From NCBI RefSeq assembly GCF_023074175.1, contig NZ_JADPKS010000159.1:1-33995 (forward strand): a stretch of 33,995 nt of DNA, in the 5' to 3' direction. This DNA is from Bradyrhizobium sp. 139 (GTDB lineage Bacteria; Pseudomonadota; Alphaproteobacteria; Rhizobiales; Xanthobacteraceae). Both the position numbers and the translations under genes were made by a program. Shown here piece after piece: positions 1 through 8,425 of this stretch (positions are counted from its first letter, which is position 1; each line of letters starts with the position of its first letter). The notes beneath the pieces were generated by a model, which did not search any database, was not told the origin of the DNA, and worked only from the letters and a program-made list of their open reading frames with translations.

Positions 1-4
1 GCTT

Positions 5-73
5 GCCTTCCAACCAAGCCGCGCGACGCGCGCCACAAATAGCGCCGTAGCTAGCGCGGCTTGGCTGGAAGGC
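5..73. repeat. Long inverted repeat at window edge
   Basis: Arms 5-24 and 54-73 are complementary at 19 of 20 positions and enclose a 29-base loop. The stem is very GC-rich. It lies about 60 bases downstream of the stop of the minus-strand DUF882 gene, so it could be a transcription end structure or a dispersed palindrome. No clear T-tract follows on either strand. The left context is missing, so a structured RNA gene crossing the edge cannot be excluded. Confidence 0.55.
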
Positions 74-130
74 TGCCCGGGGCCCGTTACCCCATCTACG
101 AGACTGAATTCTTGGAGATAGCGATCAGCC

Positions 131-1750
131 TCAGCGCAGCGCCGCTGTCCGCACGACGAACGATGTCGTCTCGAGTTTCGCGGTCGCGCTGCCCGTAAAA
201 CCGTCGCAGGACAGGCCCTGCGTCGGATCGTCGGCAAAGCCCATCGCGATCACGGCCTGTGGCTTGACGAAATAGCCGCGCAGGGCAGCCGTATCGAGCT
301 CGCCCATCAGCGTCACGGACATCGCGCGGCTGGCGCTCGGCGACAGCATCACGATCTTGAGCCAGATGCTCTCGCCTCTGGCGGCGGAGAGGCGGGTCGC
401 GGTTGCGATTCTGCCGTCGATGCTCTTGCCGACCACCGAGTTGATCTCGGTCGCGGGCGCGAGGCCGTGCGTCGCGGCTGCAGGGCGGCTTGCGCGCGGG
501 ATCGGCGCGGAGGCGGCGACGACGTTGGCGCGGTCGACCGTGGAGGCGGACGCCGGCGCGTAGGCCAGGGCCTGATAGGTCGCGTTGGAGACGCTCGCGG
601 TCGGCTGCGGATCGGTTGCAGCCGCAAGCGCCTGGCGCGCCTTCAGCGCGGCGATTTGGGCCGGCGTCGCCTGTTGCGGCGTGGCGGGGGTATCCCAGAA
701 GCCGCGGGCATTGATGATGTCGGCCGGAGTCTCCGGCTTGCCGTCAGCAGATTTGGGGGCCGGCTTGTCAGCCACGGGCGCGGGCTTCGGCTTGGGCGGC
801 GCAAAGATCTGCGCATCGGCGGAGGCGAGCTGGAGCGTGGCGACTTGCGGCTTGGCGCGCGGTGTCGGCACCGGATCTGCGGGCTTGGCTGCGGCTGCGA
901 CCAGGGTCGGCTTCGCAGCTGCGGCGGGCGCGCCCTCGTCATCCTCGTCGCTGCTGCTGGTGGCCGGAGCCGACTTGCCCTTGAACAGGGCGGCAAAGAA
1001 ATTCGGCTTGCCGTGGGTGTCGTCGCCGTTGCCGCGGCGCTCGATGTCGGCCTTGGCGAGCTCATAGCCCTTCAGCGGCGTGCCGTCGGTCGGGACATGG
1101 ACCGTGCGGCCGTCCGGGAAGACGCGGGCGAGCTGGTCATGCGTCATGCGCGGCCAGTGCCGGATGCTGCCCGTATCCAAATGCACGAAAGGCGAGCCGG
1201 AGGTCGGGTAGAAGCCGACGCCGCCGCGCTGAAGGCGCAGGCCGGCGAAGCGGATTTGCTCCAGCGGCACGCCCGGAATGTGGAAGTCCATCGCATGTCC
1301 CAGCATGTGCTGGCTGAAGCGCGCCACGCCGGAGGAGCGGCGGCGGAGCATGGCGTTGGTGGCGGGGGAACGGTAGGAGGAGATGATCTGGATCGGCTGC
1401 TTGCCGTCGACGTCGCGATAGACTTCCCAGAGGATGTCGAACAGGTGACGGTCCATGACCGTCTCGTCCTGGGTGCGCCAGTCGCGCAGGAAGTGGTTGA
1501 GCTGCTTCAGCGCCGCTTCGTCGAAGCGCCCGTCGCGCTTGAAGGTGACGGTGAGGTCTTCGCCGGAATGGGTGTGATGGAAGGAAAGCGTCTTGGTCTC
1601 GTTCAGCGCGGCGGCGTTGTGAACCGAACCTGCGGCAGCAAGCAGCAATACGGAAGCGAGGCCGATCCGGAAACCGGCCTTCACTCCCGCATGGGACAAC
1701 GACAGCACAGTGAATTGGCGTGCAAGACCAGTCAGCACGTTAGAGCCCAC
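131..1750 (-). CDS. DUF882 / MepK-like M15-family peptidoglycan endopeptidase
   Basis: This is probably a periplasmic zinc endopeptidase acting on peptidoglycan crosslinks. An N-terminal hydrophobic signal segment (about residues 27-48) is followed by the DUF882 fold (about 50-215). Visible M15-type metal motifs are SQHMLGHAMD, giving His148 and Asp155 (H-x6-D), and FVHLD, giving His190. An SYRSP motif precedes them. Residues from about 240 on are Ala/Pro/Lys-rich linker, followed by a C-terminal region of about 110 residues that I do not recognise. At 539 residues it is much longer than E. coli YcbK/MepK (about 180). The upstream neighbour on the same strand is a YcbB-type L,D-transpeptidase, the same pairing as E. 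coli ycbB-ycbK, where MepK cleaves 3-3 crosslinks made by L,D-transpeptidases. Start taken at ATG 1750; a later start nearer the signal peptide is possible. Confidence 0.85.
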   Translation of the reverse strand: MGSNVLTGLARQFTVLSLSHAGVKAGFRIGLASVLLLAAAGSVHNAAALNETKTLSFHHTHSGEDLTVTFKRDGRFDEAALKQLNHFLRDWRTQDETVMDRHLFDILWEVYRDVDGKQPIQIISSYRSPATNAMLRRRSSGVARFSQHMLGHAMDFHIPGVPLEQIRFAGLRLQRGGVGFYPTSGSPFVHLDTGSIRHWPRMTHDQLARVFPDGRTVHVPTDGTPLKGYELAKADIERRGNGDDTHGKPNFFAALFKGKSAPATSSSDEDDEGAPAAAAKPTLVAAAAKPADPVPTPRAKPQVATLQLASADAQIFAPPKPKPAPVADKPAPKSADGKPETPADIINARGFWDTPATPQQATPAQIAALKARQALAAATDPQPTASVSNATYQALAYAPASASTVDRANVVAASAPIPRASRPAAATHGLAPATEINSVVGKSIDGRIATATRLSAARGESIWLKIVMLSPSASRAMSVTLMGELDTAALRGYFVKPQAVIAMGFADDPTQGLSCDGFTGSATAKLETTSFVVRTAALR

Positions 1751-1951
1751 CCAGTCGACCAGCGTTCAAAATGGACTCTCCCGCCAACCCCGCTAGCGCG
1801 CGAAAGAGGATGAACGCTTTCTTAAAGCGAGAAGGTTAATTCGAGGTTGACCTTCCCGTCCCCAAAACCAAGTCAGATTGCAGACCTAAGCGGCCGAGTG
1901 TGGCGAAAAAACGCCCGCGGCCCGACTTCGGGTGGTGAGTGGTTAACGTTA

Positions 1952-1980
1952 AGCGACCCCATCCAGGGGATGAGGTCGCT
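1952..1980 (-). terminator. Hairpin downstream of the L,D-transpeptidase gene
   Basis: Positions 1952-1964 pair with 1968-1980: 12 pairs plus one C/A mismatch, with a 3-base loop. On the minus strand the hairpin is followed by TTAACGTT, only weakly T-rich. It sits 44 bases past the transpeptidase stop and about 200 bases before the DUF882 start, so it may end the ldt transcript or attenuate readthrough. Confidence 0.5.
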
Positions 1981-2023
1981 GATCCTAGTAGAAAATTTCA
2001 GGAAAAGACCAATCGCGGAGGCC

Positions 2024-4234
2024 TCAGCGAGTGAACACCCGCTGCTGCTGCGGACGGCGGCCGACCGGGGCCGGCGGCGGGGTCGGCGCCCCGAACAGCC
2101 GCTCGAAGAAGTTCGGGCCGGACGAGCCGAAGCCGCCGCTGGCCACCGCCACGCCTGGGGGAAGCGTCGTCGCCGGGCGCGAATAGCTCGGCTGGGAGTG
2201 CGCGACGATGTTCTCGAGGTCCTTGCCGCGGCCGTTCTTCAGGATGTTGATCATGGTCGCGTCGCGGCCATAGACGTCCTTGCGGAATTGCAGCTTGCCG
2301 CCCTCGTCCACGAACGCGGTCTGGTAGGTGATGTTGACCGGGATCGGCGTCGGGAATTTCAGGTCGATCTCGCTCTTGCCGTACATGCTGCGCACGCGCT
2401 CCGGCGTGTACTTCTCGTTCGGCAGCGCGATGTTGAGCAGCACGGAGGCGTACTGATCCGGGTTCTGCACGCGCATGCAGCCATGGCTGAAGGCGCGCTC
2501 ATCCCTGGCGAACAGATTCTTGTCCGGCGTGTCGTGCTGATAGACCAGGAACTTGTTCGGGAAGTTGAAGCGGATGCGGCCGAGCGCGTTGGCTTCACCG
2601 GGCGGCTGCGAGATGTGCACGGAGCCGTCGCGGTTCTGTTCGAGCTTGAGGCCCATGCGCTGGAGCACGGTCGGGTCCTGCTGAAGCGCCGGCAGATATT
2701 CGTTGTAGACGATCGACGGCGGCACGTTCCAGGTCGGATTGACCGTGATGTACTTCATCGTCTCGGTGAGCAGCGGCGTCGCATGCGTGCCCGGCTTGCC
2801 GGTGACGACGCGGGTGGTCCAGACCTGCTGGCCACGCTGCATCACCTTCAGCGTGTAGTCGGGAATGTTGAGGATGACATAGGCATCTCCCAGCGAGGGC
2901 ACGCCGAGGTCGCGCGGCAGCCAGCGCCAGCGCTCCATGTTCACCAGCACCACGTCGATCTGCTTGTCGCGCTTCGGGGTGTTGATGGCCTTGACCGTCT
3001 TGTCGTCGAGGATGCCGGTCGCCTTGATCTCGGCACCGTTCTGGAATTTGCGCACGGCTTCGGCGACAGTGGCGTCATAGTGGGTATCGCTGGCGTTCTC
3101 GGTGATGCCGAGCTTGGCGCGGAGCTGCGGCACGCGCGAATCCTCAACGACGATTTCAGCCTGCTTCTTCTTGCCGGCCGGGGTATATTTCAGCGCCGGA
3201 CCGTCGGCGATCTCGATCACCGGGCCGTTGCCCTGGCCGCGCAGCTCCGCGAGCTTGGCTTTCAGCTCCTTGTAGAGCTTCTGCGGCGGGTTGTAGCTGT
3301 CGAGCGCAGCAGAGGCGTCGGCTGCGGTCGTGACCTTGGCGAGCACCTCGTTCGGGTCGACCGGATGCTCGGGATAGAGGATGTCACCGCTGACCTGTGA
3401 CCAGTGCATGCGGCCGCTCTGGGCCTGGCGCGCATAGTCGAACATGCTTGCGGTGAGCTTCAGCTCGGCATCGGCCAGCGCATCGGGCGTCGTGGCGGCG
3501 GCGAAATCCGGCACCGGATAGTCGGCGGGATTGAGACCGTCGGAGGCGGCATCCTTCAGCCGCGCGATCACGCCCTTGGCAGCAGCGGTCAGGCTGCCAC
3601 TCTGGGTCCAAACCGGCGCGAAGTCGCGCGCACCGTAGAACTTCTCGACGGCGGCGCGCTCGTTCTTGCGGTCGAGATAGCGCGAGGTCTTGGCGCCGAT
3701 GATGTCCTTGAGCTTGTCGGCGACCGGCTGGTCGGCGGGGGGGACGTTGCTCGCGGCTTTCACGGGCTCTGAGGCCGGCTGCTCCTTGGCGACGTCCTTC
3801 GGCGGCTCGGCCGGAACCGCTGCGGCAGCGGGGGCTGCCGGTGTTGCGGTCGCAGTGTCGGCCTTGGCGGGCTCGGCCGTGTTGGCCGTTTCGCTCTTCG
3901 GCGCCTCGCTAGCAGGCGTGGTAGCGACGCCGGAAGACCTGGTCTCGACCTTGTCAGGGGCCGGGGCAGCTTCAGCCTTCAGGGGTTCCTTCGTCGGCTC
4001 CGTTGCGGAGTCCTGGACCGTAGCGGTGGTGTCGAGCTTGATGTCGGAGGCGGTCGGGGGCGGGACGTTTGCGGGCTCGGGGCGCGGGATCGCGGCTTCG
4101 ATCGCGAGTTCCGCGGCGCTGCTGCGCGCCTGATCCTGCGCCAGTGCCGAACTGGCCGATACCGCGAGGAAGGTCGCCGCGACCGTCATCAAGACGCGGT
4201 CAAAGCCTGCACGGTGGTTCAAACAGTCACGCAT
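2024..4234 (-). CDS. Murein L,D-transpeptidase (YcbB/LdtD type, YkuD domain)
   Basis: Periplasmic transpeptidase expected to form 3-3 meso-diaminopimelate crosslinks in peptidoglycan. A signal peptide (residues 1-32, ending SSALAQ) is followed by a long Ala/Pro/Glu-rich linker (about 33-170) and a YcbB-like scaffold domain. Next come a peptidoglycan-binding stretch (AVRKFQNGAEIKATGILD) and the YkuD catalytic domain. The catalytic motif SHGCMR places the nucleophile at Cys586, with the partner histidine region YQHDTPDKN upstream. The C-terminal tail is Pro/Gly-rich and ends in a Gln/Arg stretch. At 736 residues it exceeds E. coli LdtD (615), mainly through the linker. ATG 4234 has GAGGGG about 9 bases upstream. 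The next gene downstream on the same strand is the DUF882 peptidase, suggesting linked synthesis and cleavage of 3-3 bonds. Confidence 0.93.
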   Translation of the reverse strand: MRDCLNHRAGFDRVLMTVAATFLAVSASSALAQDQARSSAAELAIEAAIPRPEPANVPPPTASDIKLDTTATVQDSATEPTKEPLKAEAAPAPDKVETRSSGVATTPASEAPKSETANTAEPAKADTATATPAAPAAAAVPAEPPKDVAKEQPASEPVKAASNVPPADQPVADKLKDIIGAKTSRYLDRKNERAAVEKFYGARDFAPVWTQSGSLTAAAKGVIARLKDAASDGLNPADYPVPDFAAATTPDALADAELKLTASMFDYARQAQSGRMHWSQVSGDILYPEHPVDPNEVLAKVTTAADASAALDSYNPPQKLYKELKAKLAELRGQGNGPVIEIADGPALKYTPAGKKKQAEIVVEDSRVPQLRAKLGITENASDTHYDATVAEAVRKFQNGAEIKATGILDDKTVKAINTPKRDKQIDVVLVNMERWRWLPRDLGVPSLGDAYVILNIPDYTLKVMQRGQQVWTTRVVTGKPGTHATPLLTETMKYITVNPTWNVPPSIVYNEYLPALQQDPTVLQRMGLKLEQNRDGSVHISQPPGEANALGRIRFNFPNKFLVYQHDTPDKNLFARDERAFSHGCMRVQNPDQYASVLLNIALPNEKYTPERVRSMYGKSEIDLKFPTPIPVNITYQTAFVDEGGKLQFRKDVYGRDATMINILKNGRGKDLENIVAHSQPSYSRPATTLPPGVAVASGGFGSSGPNFFERLFGAPTPPPAPVGRRPQQQRVFTR

Positions 4235-4595
4235 TGTGTCGCACCCCTCGGGTGAACTGTTCCTCGTGGAACAGCTTTCGTTATCGTCTCTCAGCTTCGG
4301 CTAAAGCGCGCCGGCCTCTCGAAAGTTGCACGCCTGCACGCTACGATTCATATGCGGACGAATCTCACGCAGACGATATACAGGCCCCGATTTCGCAGCC
4401 AGCGCTTCCCGGGACAGCTCACGACAAACTGACTTCAACGAAGCTTTTTGGCAACGGATCGTGCGCTTCCGCCATGCGCTTTTCCCTGTGTCTGTCACTT
4501 CCAAGTCACGGTTCACGGCGCGGCCGAATTTCGCCGTAATGCGAAGGGCTTGCGCCCTCGTCGCAGCGCCACTCGAACCTCCGTTCGCATGAGGC
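4235..4595. other. Intergenic region, leader of the L,D-transpeptidase gene
   Basis: This 361-base stretch has no convincing gene; short frames on both strands lack family resemblance and a ribosome site. It should hold the promoter and 5' leader of the minus-strand transpeptidase gene and the 3' end of the response-regulator transcript. The clearest structure is a perfect 7-bp stem at 4257-4263 and 4268-4274 (CTGTTCC/GGAACAG, 4-base loop), 23 bases upstream of the transpeptidase start codon. I could not assign a -35/-10 pair with confidence. Confidence 0.6.
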
Positions 4596-6092
4596 TCAGT
4601 GCGTCTCTTCGCCGCTTTTGCCGCCATGTCCGGGAACCCCGGCTTCGTCGAGTTTGCGGTAGAGGGTGGACCGGCCGATTTTGAGGCGGCGGGCAACCTC
4701 GGACATCTGCCCCCGATAATGCGAGATCGCGAAACGGATGATCTCGTTCTCGATGTCCTCCAGCGGGCGGACGTCGCCGGTCGGGGTCAGCATGGAGAGG
4801 GTTCCCGCCAGGGGCAGCGGTGCGATCGGTATTTCGCTACCTGACACCAGCGAGGGCGCCGCGATCGGCTCGAGCATCAGCGGTGCGGTCGGGAAGTCCG
4901 TCGCGTGATGCGGCTGCGAGGTGAGCACGGGGAAGTCGGCAAGGCCAAGCTGGTCGCCGTCGCTCATGACTACCGCGCGGTAGACCGCGTTTTCGAGCTG
5001 GCGGATGTTGCCGGGCCAATCGAGCTGGGCGAGGTGCGCCACGGCCTCGCCGCTGATGCCGGTGATGACGCGGTTCTCCTCGGCGGCAAAGCGCGCCAGG
5101 AAATGCCGGAGCAGATGCGGGATGTCCTCACGCCTCGCCCGCAGCGAGGGGATCGTCAGCGGCAGGACGTGGAGGCGATAGAACAAATCTTCGCGGAAAT
5201 GGCCCTGCTTCACCCGCTCCAGCAGCTTACGGTTGGTTGCCGAGACGATACGCACGTCGACCTTCAACGGCTTCCGCCCGCCGACCGCTTCGACCGCGCC
5301 TTCCTGAAGCGCGCGCAGCAGCTTGACCTGCGCGGACAGCGGCAGCTCGCTGACCTCGTCCAGGAACAGCGTACCGCCATGGGCCTCGACGAACTTGCCG
5401 GTGTGCCGTTCGGTGGCGCCGGTGAAGGCGCCCTTCTCGTGACCGAACAGGATCGACTCGACGAGGTTATCGGGGATCGCGCCGCAATTGACGGCGACGA
5501 ACGGCTTTGCCTTGCGCTCGCCGCTGCCATGGATGGCGCGTGCGAACATCTCCTTGCCGACGCCGGACTCGCCCTCGATCAGCACGGGGATCGACGAGCC
5601 TGCCGCCTTCTGCGCGGTCCGCATCACGCCCGCCATCGCCTCGGCGCGGGTGATGACGTCGGAGAAGGTCAGCCGGCCCTCGCGGCTGTGACGGATGCGC
5701 TGCAATTCGCCTTTGAGCGCGGACGCGTTGAGCGCGTTGCGCAGAGAAACTTGTAGTCGCTCCAGGCCGACCGGCTTGACGACGAAATCGGCCGCGCCGG
5801 CGCGCATGGCCGAGATCACGTTGTCGATGCCGCCATGGGCGGTCTGCACGATGACGGGGACGCTGAGGCCAGCCTCGCGGATTTTAGCCAGCACGCCCAT
5901 GCCGTCGAGGCCGGGCATCACGAGATCGAGGATGACGGCGTCGATCGCGGGTGCGTCGGGCGCGATGAGGGCGGCGATCGCGGCGTCGCCGGAGTCCACG
6001 ACGACCGTCTCATAGCCGCATTTCTGCACCATGTTCTCGACCAGCCGGCGGGCTACGGCGTCGTCGTCGGCGATCAAAATACTGGCAGCCAT
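4596..6092 (-). CDS. Sigma-54-dependent response regulator (NtrC family)
   Basis: Cytoplasmic two-component activator of RNA polymerase carrying sigma-54. The order is receiver (1-120), AAA+ ATPase (about 145-375) and Fis-type helix-turn-helix (about 445-482). In the receiver, the acidic pocket Asp9-Asp11, phosphoacceptor Asp56 (ILDLVMPG) and the lysine of VVKPVG are present. The AAA+ domain has Walker A GESGVGKE (174-181), the sigma-54 contact loop GAFTGA (221-226) and Walker B FLDE (243-246), so it looks competent. The C-terminal helix-turn-helix reads SEVARRLKIGRSTLYRKL. No histidine kinase is adjacent, so it is an orphan regulator here; the target is unknown. It lies upstream of, and is co-oriented with, the L,D-transpeptidase gene, which makes a link to envelope genes possible but unproven. 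It is divergent from the M3 peptidase gene, with 127 bases between the two starts. Confidence 0.93.
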   Translation of the reverse strand: MAASILIADDDAVARRLVENMVQKCGYETVVVDSGDAAIAALIAPDAPAIDAVILDLVMPGLDGMGVLAKIREAGLSVPVIVQTAHGGIDNVISAMRAGAADFVVKPVGLERLQVSLRNALNASALKGELQRIRHSREGRLTFSDVITRAEAMAGVMRTAQKAAGSSIPVLIEGESGVGKEMFARAIHGSGERKAKPFVAVNCGAIPDNLVESILFGHEKGAFTGATERHTGKFVEAHGGTLFLDEVSELPLSAQVKLLRALQEGAVEAVGGRKPLKVDVRIVSATNRKLLERVKQGHFREDLFYRLHVLPLTIPSLRARREDIPHLLRHFLARFAAEENRVITGISGEAVAHLAQLDWPGNIRQLENAVYRAVVMSDGDQLGLADFPVLTSQPHHATDFPTAPLMLEPIAAPSLVSGSEIPIAPLPLAGTLSMLTPTGDVRPLEDIENEIIRFAISHYRGQMSEVARRLKIGRSTLYRKLDEAGVPGHGGKSGEETH

Positions 6093-6219
6093 GGTGTTCC
6101 CCGCACGCTACTACTATCTGTCTCGAATCGGGGCACTCTGGCCGAAGCCGATTAACGCACTCTTAAACCTTGATGCCCCCGCCCGCCGCCGCGATTGTTG
6201 AACACAGGTTTCCCACACA

Positions 6220-8202
6220 ATGAATTCGCGCTCCAACACCGCTCTCAAAAAGACCGCTCTCAAAAAGACCGCTCTCAAAATGTCCGCACTTAAGAAGCCC
6301 GCTTCCAGCAAGCCCGCTCTTCGCAAGCCGAGCACCAAGAAATCCGCCGCCAAGGCCAAACCCTCCAAGCCTTCACCCGCAAAGTCTTCAGCCGCAAAAT
6401 CTTCACCAGCAAGGCCTGCGAGCAAGACCGGCAAGCTTCCGGAGTGGAACCTCGCCGATCTCTATTCCGGGATCGATGCGCCGGAAGTGGCGCGCGATCT
6501 CGAGAAGATGGACGCCGATTGCGTCGCGTTCGAGACGGACTACAAGGGCAAGCTCGCAACAGGGACAGCAAACGAACATGGCGGAAAATGGCTCGCCGAG
6601 GCGGTGCGACGTTATGAGACGATCGACGATCTCGCCGGCCGTCTCGGCTCCTATGCCGGTCTTGTCCATGCCGGCGACAGCGTGGACCCCGAGATTTCAA
6701 AGTTTTACGGCGATGTCTCGGAGCGCCTGACGGCGGCGTCCACGCATCTGCTGTTCTTCGCGCTCGAGCTCAACCGTATCGATGACGATATTTTGAACCG
6801 CGCGATGCAGGCCGCCGAGCTCGCGCATTACCGTCCCTGGATCGAGGATCTGCGCAAGGAGAAGCCGTATCAGCTCGACGACAAGCTCGAGCAGCTCTTT
6901 CTGGAGAAGTCGCAGACCGGCTATTCCGCCTTCAACCGGCTGTTCGACCAGACTATCTCGGGCCTGCGTTTCAAGGTCGGGGCCAAGGAGCTCGCGATCG
7001 AGCCGACGCTGAATTTGTTGCAGGACCGCGACGGCGCCAAGCGCAAGAGCGCGGCGGAAGCGCTCGCCAAGACGTTCAAGGCCAATGAGCGCACCTTTGC
7101 CCTGATCACCAACACGCTCGCCAAGGACAAGGACATCTCCGACCGCTGGCGTGGCTTCAAGGACGTGGCGGATTCCCGCCATCTGAACAATCGTGTCGAG
7201 CGTGAGGTGGTGGATGCGCTGGTCGCCTCCGTCCGCGCGGCCTATCCAAAACTGTCGCATCGCTATTATGCGCTGAAGGCGAAGTGGTTCGGCAAGAAGC
7301 GGCTGGCTCATTGGGACCGCAACGCGCCGCTGCCGTTCGCAGCGACCGACATCATCGGCTGGCCCGATGCGCGCAACATGGTGCTGACGGCCTATCGCGG
7401 CTTCTCGCCTGAAATGGCCGATATCGCCGAGCGCTTCTTCACCGATCGCTGGATCGACGCGCCGGTTCGTCCCGGCAAGGCGCCCGGCGCGTTCTCGCAT
7501 CCGACGACTCCATCGGCGCACCCTTACGTGCTGATGAACTACCAGGGTAAGCCGCGCGACGTGATGACGCTCGCGCATGAGCTCGGCCATGGCGTGCACC
7601 AGGTGCTGGCTGCAAGAAACGGCGCACTGATGGCGCCGACGCCGCTGACGCTGGCCGAGACCGCGAGCGTGTTTGGCGAGATGCTGACCTTCCGCCGGCT
7701 GCTGGCGCAGACCAAGAGCGTCAAGCAGCGCCAGGCGCTGCTCGCCGGCAAGGTCGAGGACATGATCAACACCGTGGTGCGGCAGATCGCGTTCTATTCG
7801 TTCGAGCGCGCGGTCCATACCGAGCGCAAGAACGGCGAGCTCACCGCGACGCGGCTCGGCGAGATCTGGCTGTCGGTGCAGGGCGAGAGCCTGGGGCCGG
7901 CGATCGAGATCAAGGCGGGCTACGAGACCTACTGGATGTACATCCCGCACTTCATCCACTCGCCGTTCTACGTCTACGCTTATGCGTTCGGCGATTGTCT
8001 CGTGAACTCGCTCTATGCCGTCTACGAGAATGCGGCCGAGGGCTTCGCCGAGCGCTATCTCGGCATGCTCGCGGCCGGCGGCACCAAGCATTATTCCGAA
8101 CTGCTGCGGCCGTTCGGCCTCGATGCCAAGGATCCCAAATTCTGGGACGGCGGTCTCTCGGTGATCGCGGGCATGATCGACGAGCTCGAGGCGATGGGCT
8201 GA
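6220..8202 (+). CDS. M3 family oligoendopeptidase (PepF-like)
   Basis: Zinc metallopeptidase of family M3, expected to hydrolyse oligopeptides in the cytoplasm. The zinc motif HELGH is at residues 453-457, and the third ligand is probably Glu480 in AETASVFGE. The oligopeptidase F N-lobe begins around residue 75 (LPEWNLADLYSG), and the conserved C-terminal Tyr/His region YMYIPHFIHSPFYVYAYAFG-like is present. The first 75 residues are an unusual Lys/Ala/Ser/Pro-rich extension resembling histone H1 tails and containing near-identical ALKKT units encoded by 15-bp DNA repeats. The ribosome-binding site before ATG 6220 is weak (acaggttt), so a shorter protein starting inside the basic tail is possible, but no good internal site stands out. 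The gene is single, divergent from the sigma-54 regulator. Confidence 0.92.
   Translation: MNSRSNTALKKTALKKTALKMSALKKPASSKPALRKPSTKKSAAKAKPSKPSPAKSSAAKSSPARPASKTGKLPEWNLADLYSGIDAPEVARDLEKMDADCVAFETDYKGKLATGTANEHGGKWLAEAVRRYETIDDLAGRLGSYAGLVHAGDSVDPEISKFYGDVSERLTAASTHLLFFALELNRIDDDILNRAMQAAELAHYRPWIEDLRKEKPYQLDDKLEQLFLEKSQTGYSAFNRLFDQTISGLRFKVGAKELAIEPTLNLLQDRDGAKRKSAAEALAKTFKANERTFALITNTLAKDKDISDRWRGFKDVADSRHLNNRVEREVVDALVASVRAAYPKLSHRYYALKAKWFGKKRLAHWDRNAPLPFAATDIIGWPDARNMVLTAYRGFSPEMADIAERFFTDRWIDAPVRPGKAPGAFSHPTTPSAHPYVLMNYQGKPRDVMTLAHELGHGVHQVLAARNGALMAPTPLTLAETASVFGEMLTFRRLLAQTKSVKQRQALLAGKVEDMINTVVRQIAFYSFERAVHTERKNGELTATRLGEIWLSVQGESLGPAIEIKAGYETYWMYIPHFIHSPFYVYAYAFGDCLVNSLYAVYENAAEGFAERYLGMLAAGGTKHYSELLRPFGLDAKDPKFWDGGLSVIAGMIDELEAMG
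6238..6282 (+). repeat. Three tandem 15-bp units encoding TALKK
   Basis: The unit ACCGCTCTCAAAAAG occurs at 6238-6252 and 6253-6267, with a one-base variant at 6268-6282 and a more degenerate fourth unit after it. The repeats keep the frame of the M3 peptidase gene and encode successive Thr-Ala-Leu-Lys-Lys units, a likely site of copy-number variation. Confidence 0.85.
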
Positions 8203-8278
8203 GGCGAAGCGCGAGTTCCTTCCCAGCGTGCAAAATGCGGGTGCCGCAAATATTGCGGCCACGAGTTCCATCCGTGCG

Positions 8279-8299
8279 CGCCGCGCGACCTTCGCGGCG
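8279..8299 (+). terminator. Possible terminator of the M3 peptidase gene
   Basis: CGCCGCG (8279-8285) pairs with CGCGGCG (8293-8299) across a 7-base loop, with a short TTTT about 10 bases later. A second perfect hairpin with a 7-bp stem lies just upstream (8243-8249 with 8253-8259), without a T-tract. Both sit between the peptidase stop at 8202 and the patatin gene. Confidence 0.4.
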
Positions 8300-8425
8300 G
8301 GTCCGGCCTTTTGCTACGTAGGATTGAACATTCGTGAAGCCCGAAAGACTAATTCAACAGATATTCGGAAAGGAATTTTCTACTATTGATTGTGGACTGA
8401 TCGGTTTCTGCCTGGGAAGGCACCC

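Noticed and set aside
5..73. tRNA gene
   Set aside because: The fold is one long hairpin with no acceptor, D, anticodon and T arms.
1847..3400. Long plus-strand open frame opposite the L,D-transpeptidase gene
   Set aside because: GC-rich codon bias leaves the antisense frame open; the product is Arg/Val/Leu/His-rich without any recognisable domain, whereas the minus strand carries a signal peptide and the SHGC motif.
6697..8271. Long minus-strand open frame opposite the M3 peptidase gene
   Set aside because: It mirrors the codon usage of the real gene and has no motif; the plus strand contains HELGH and the family fold.
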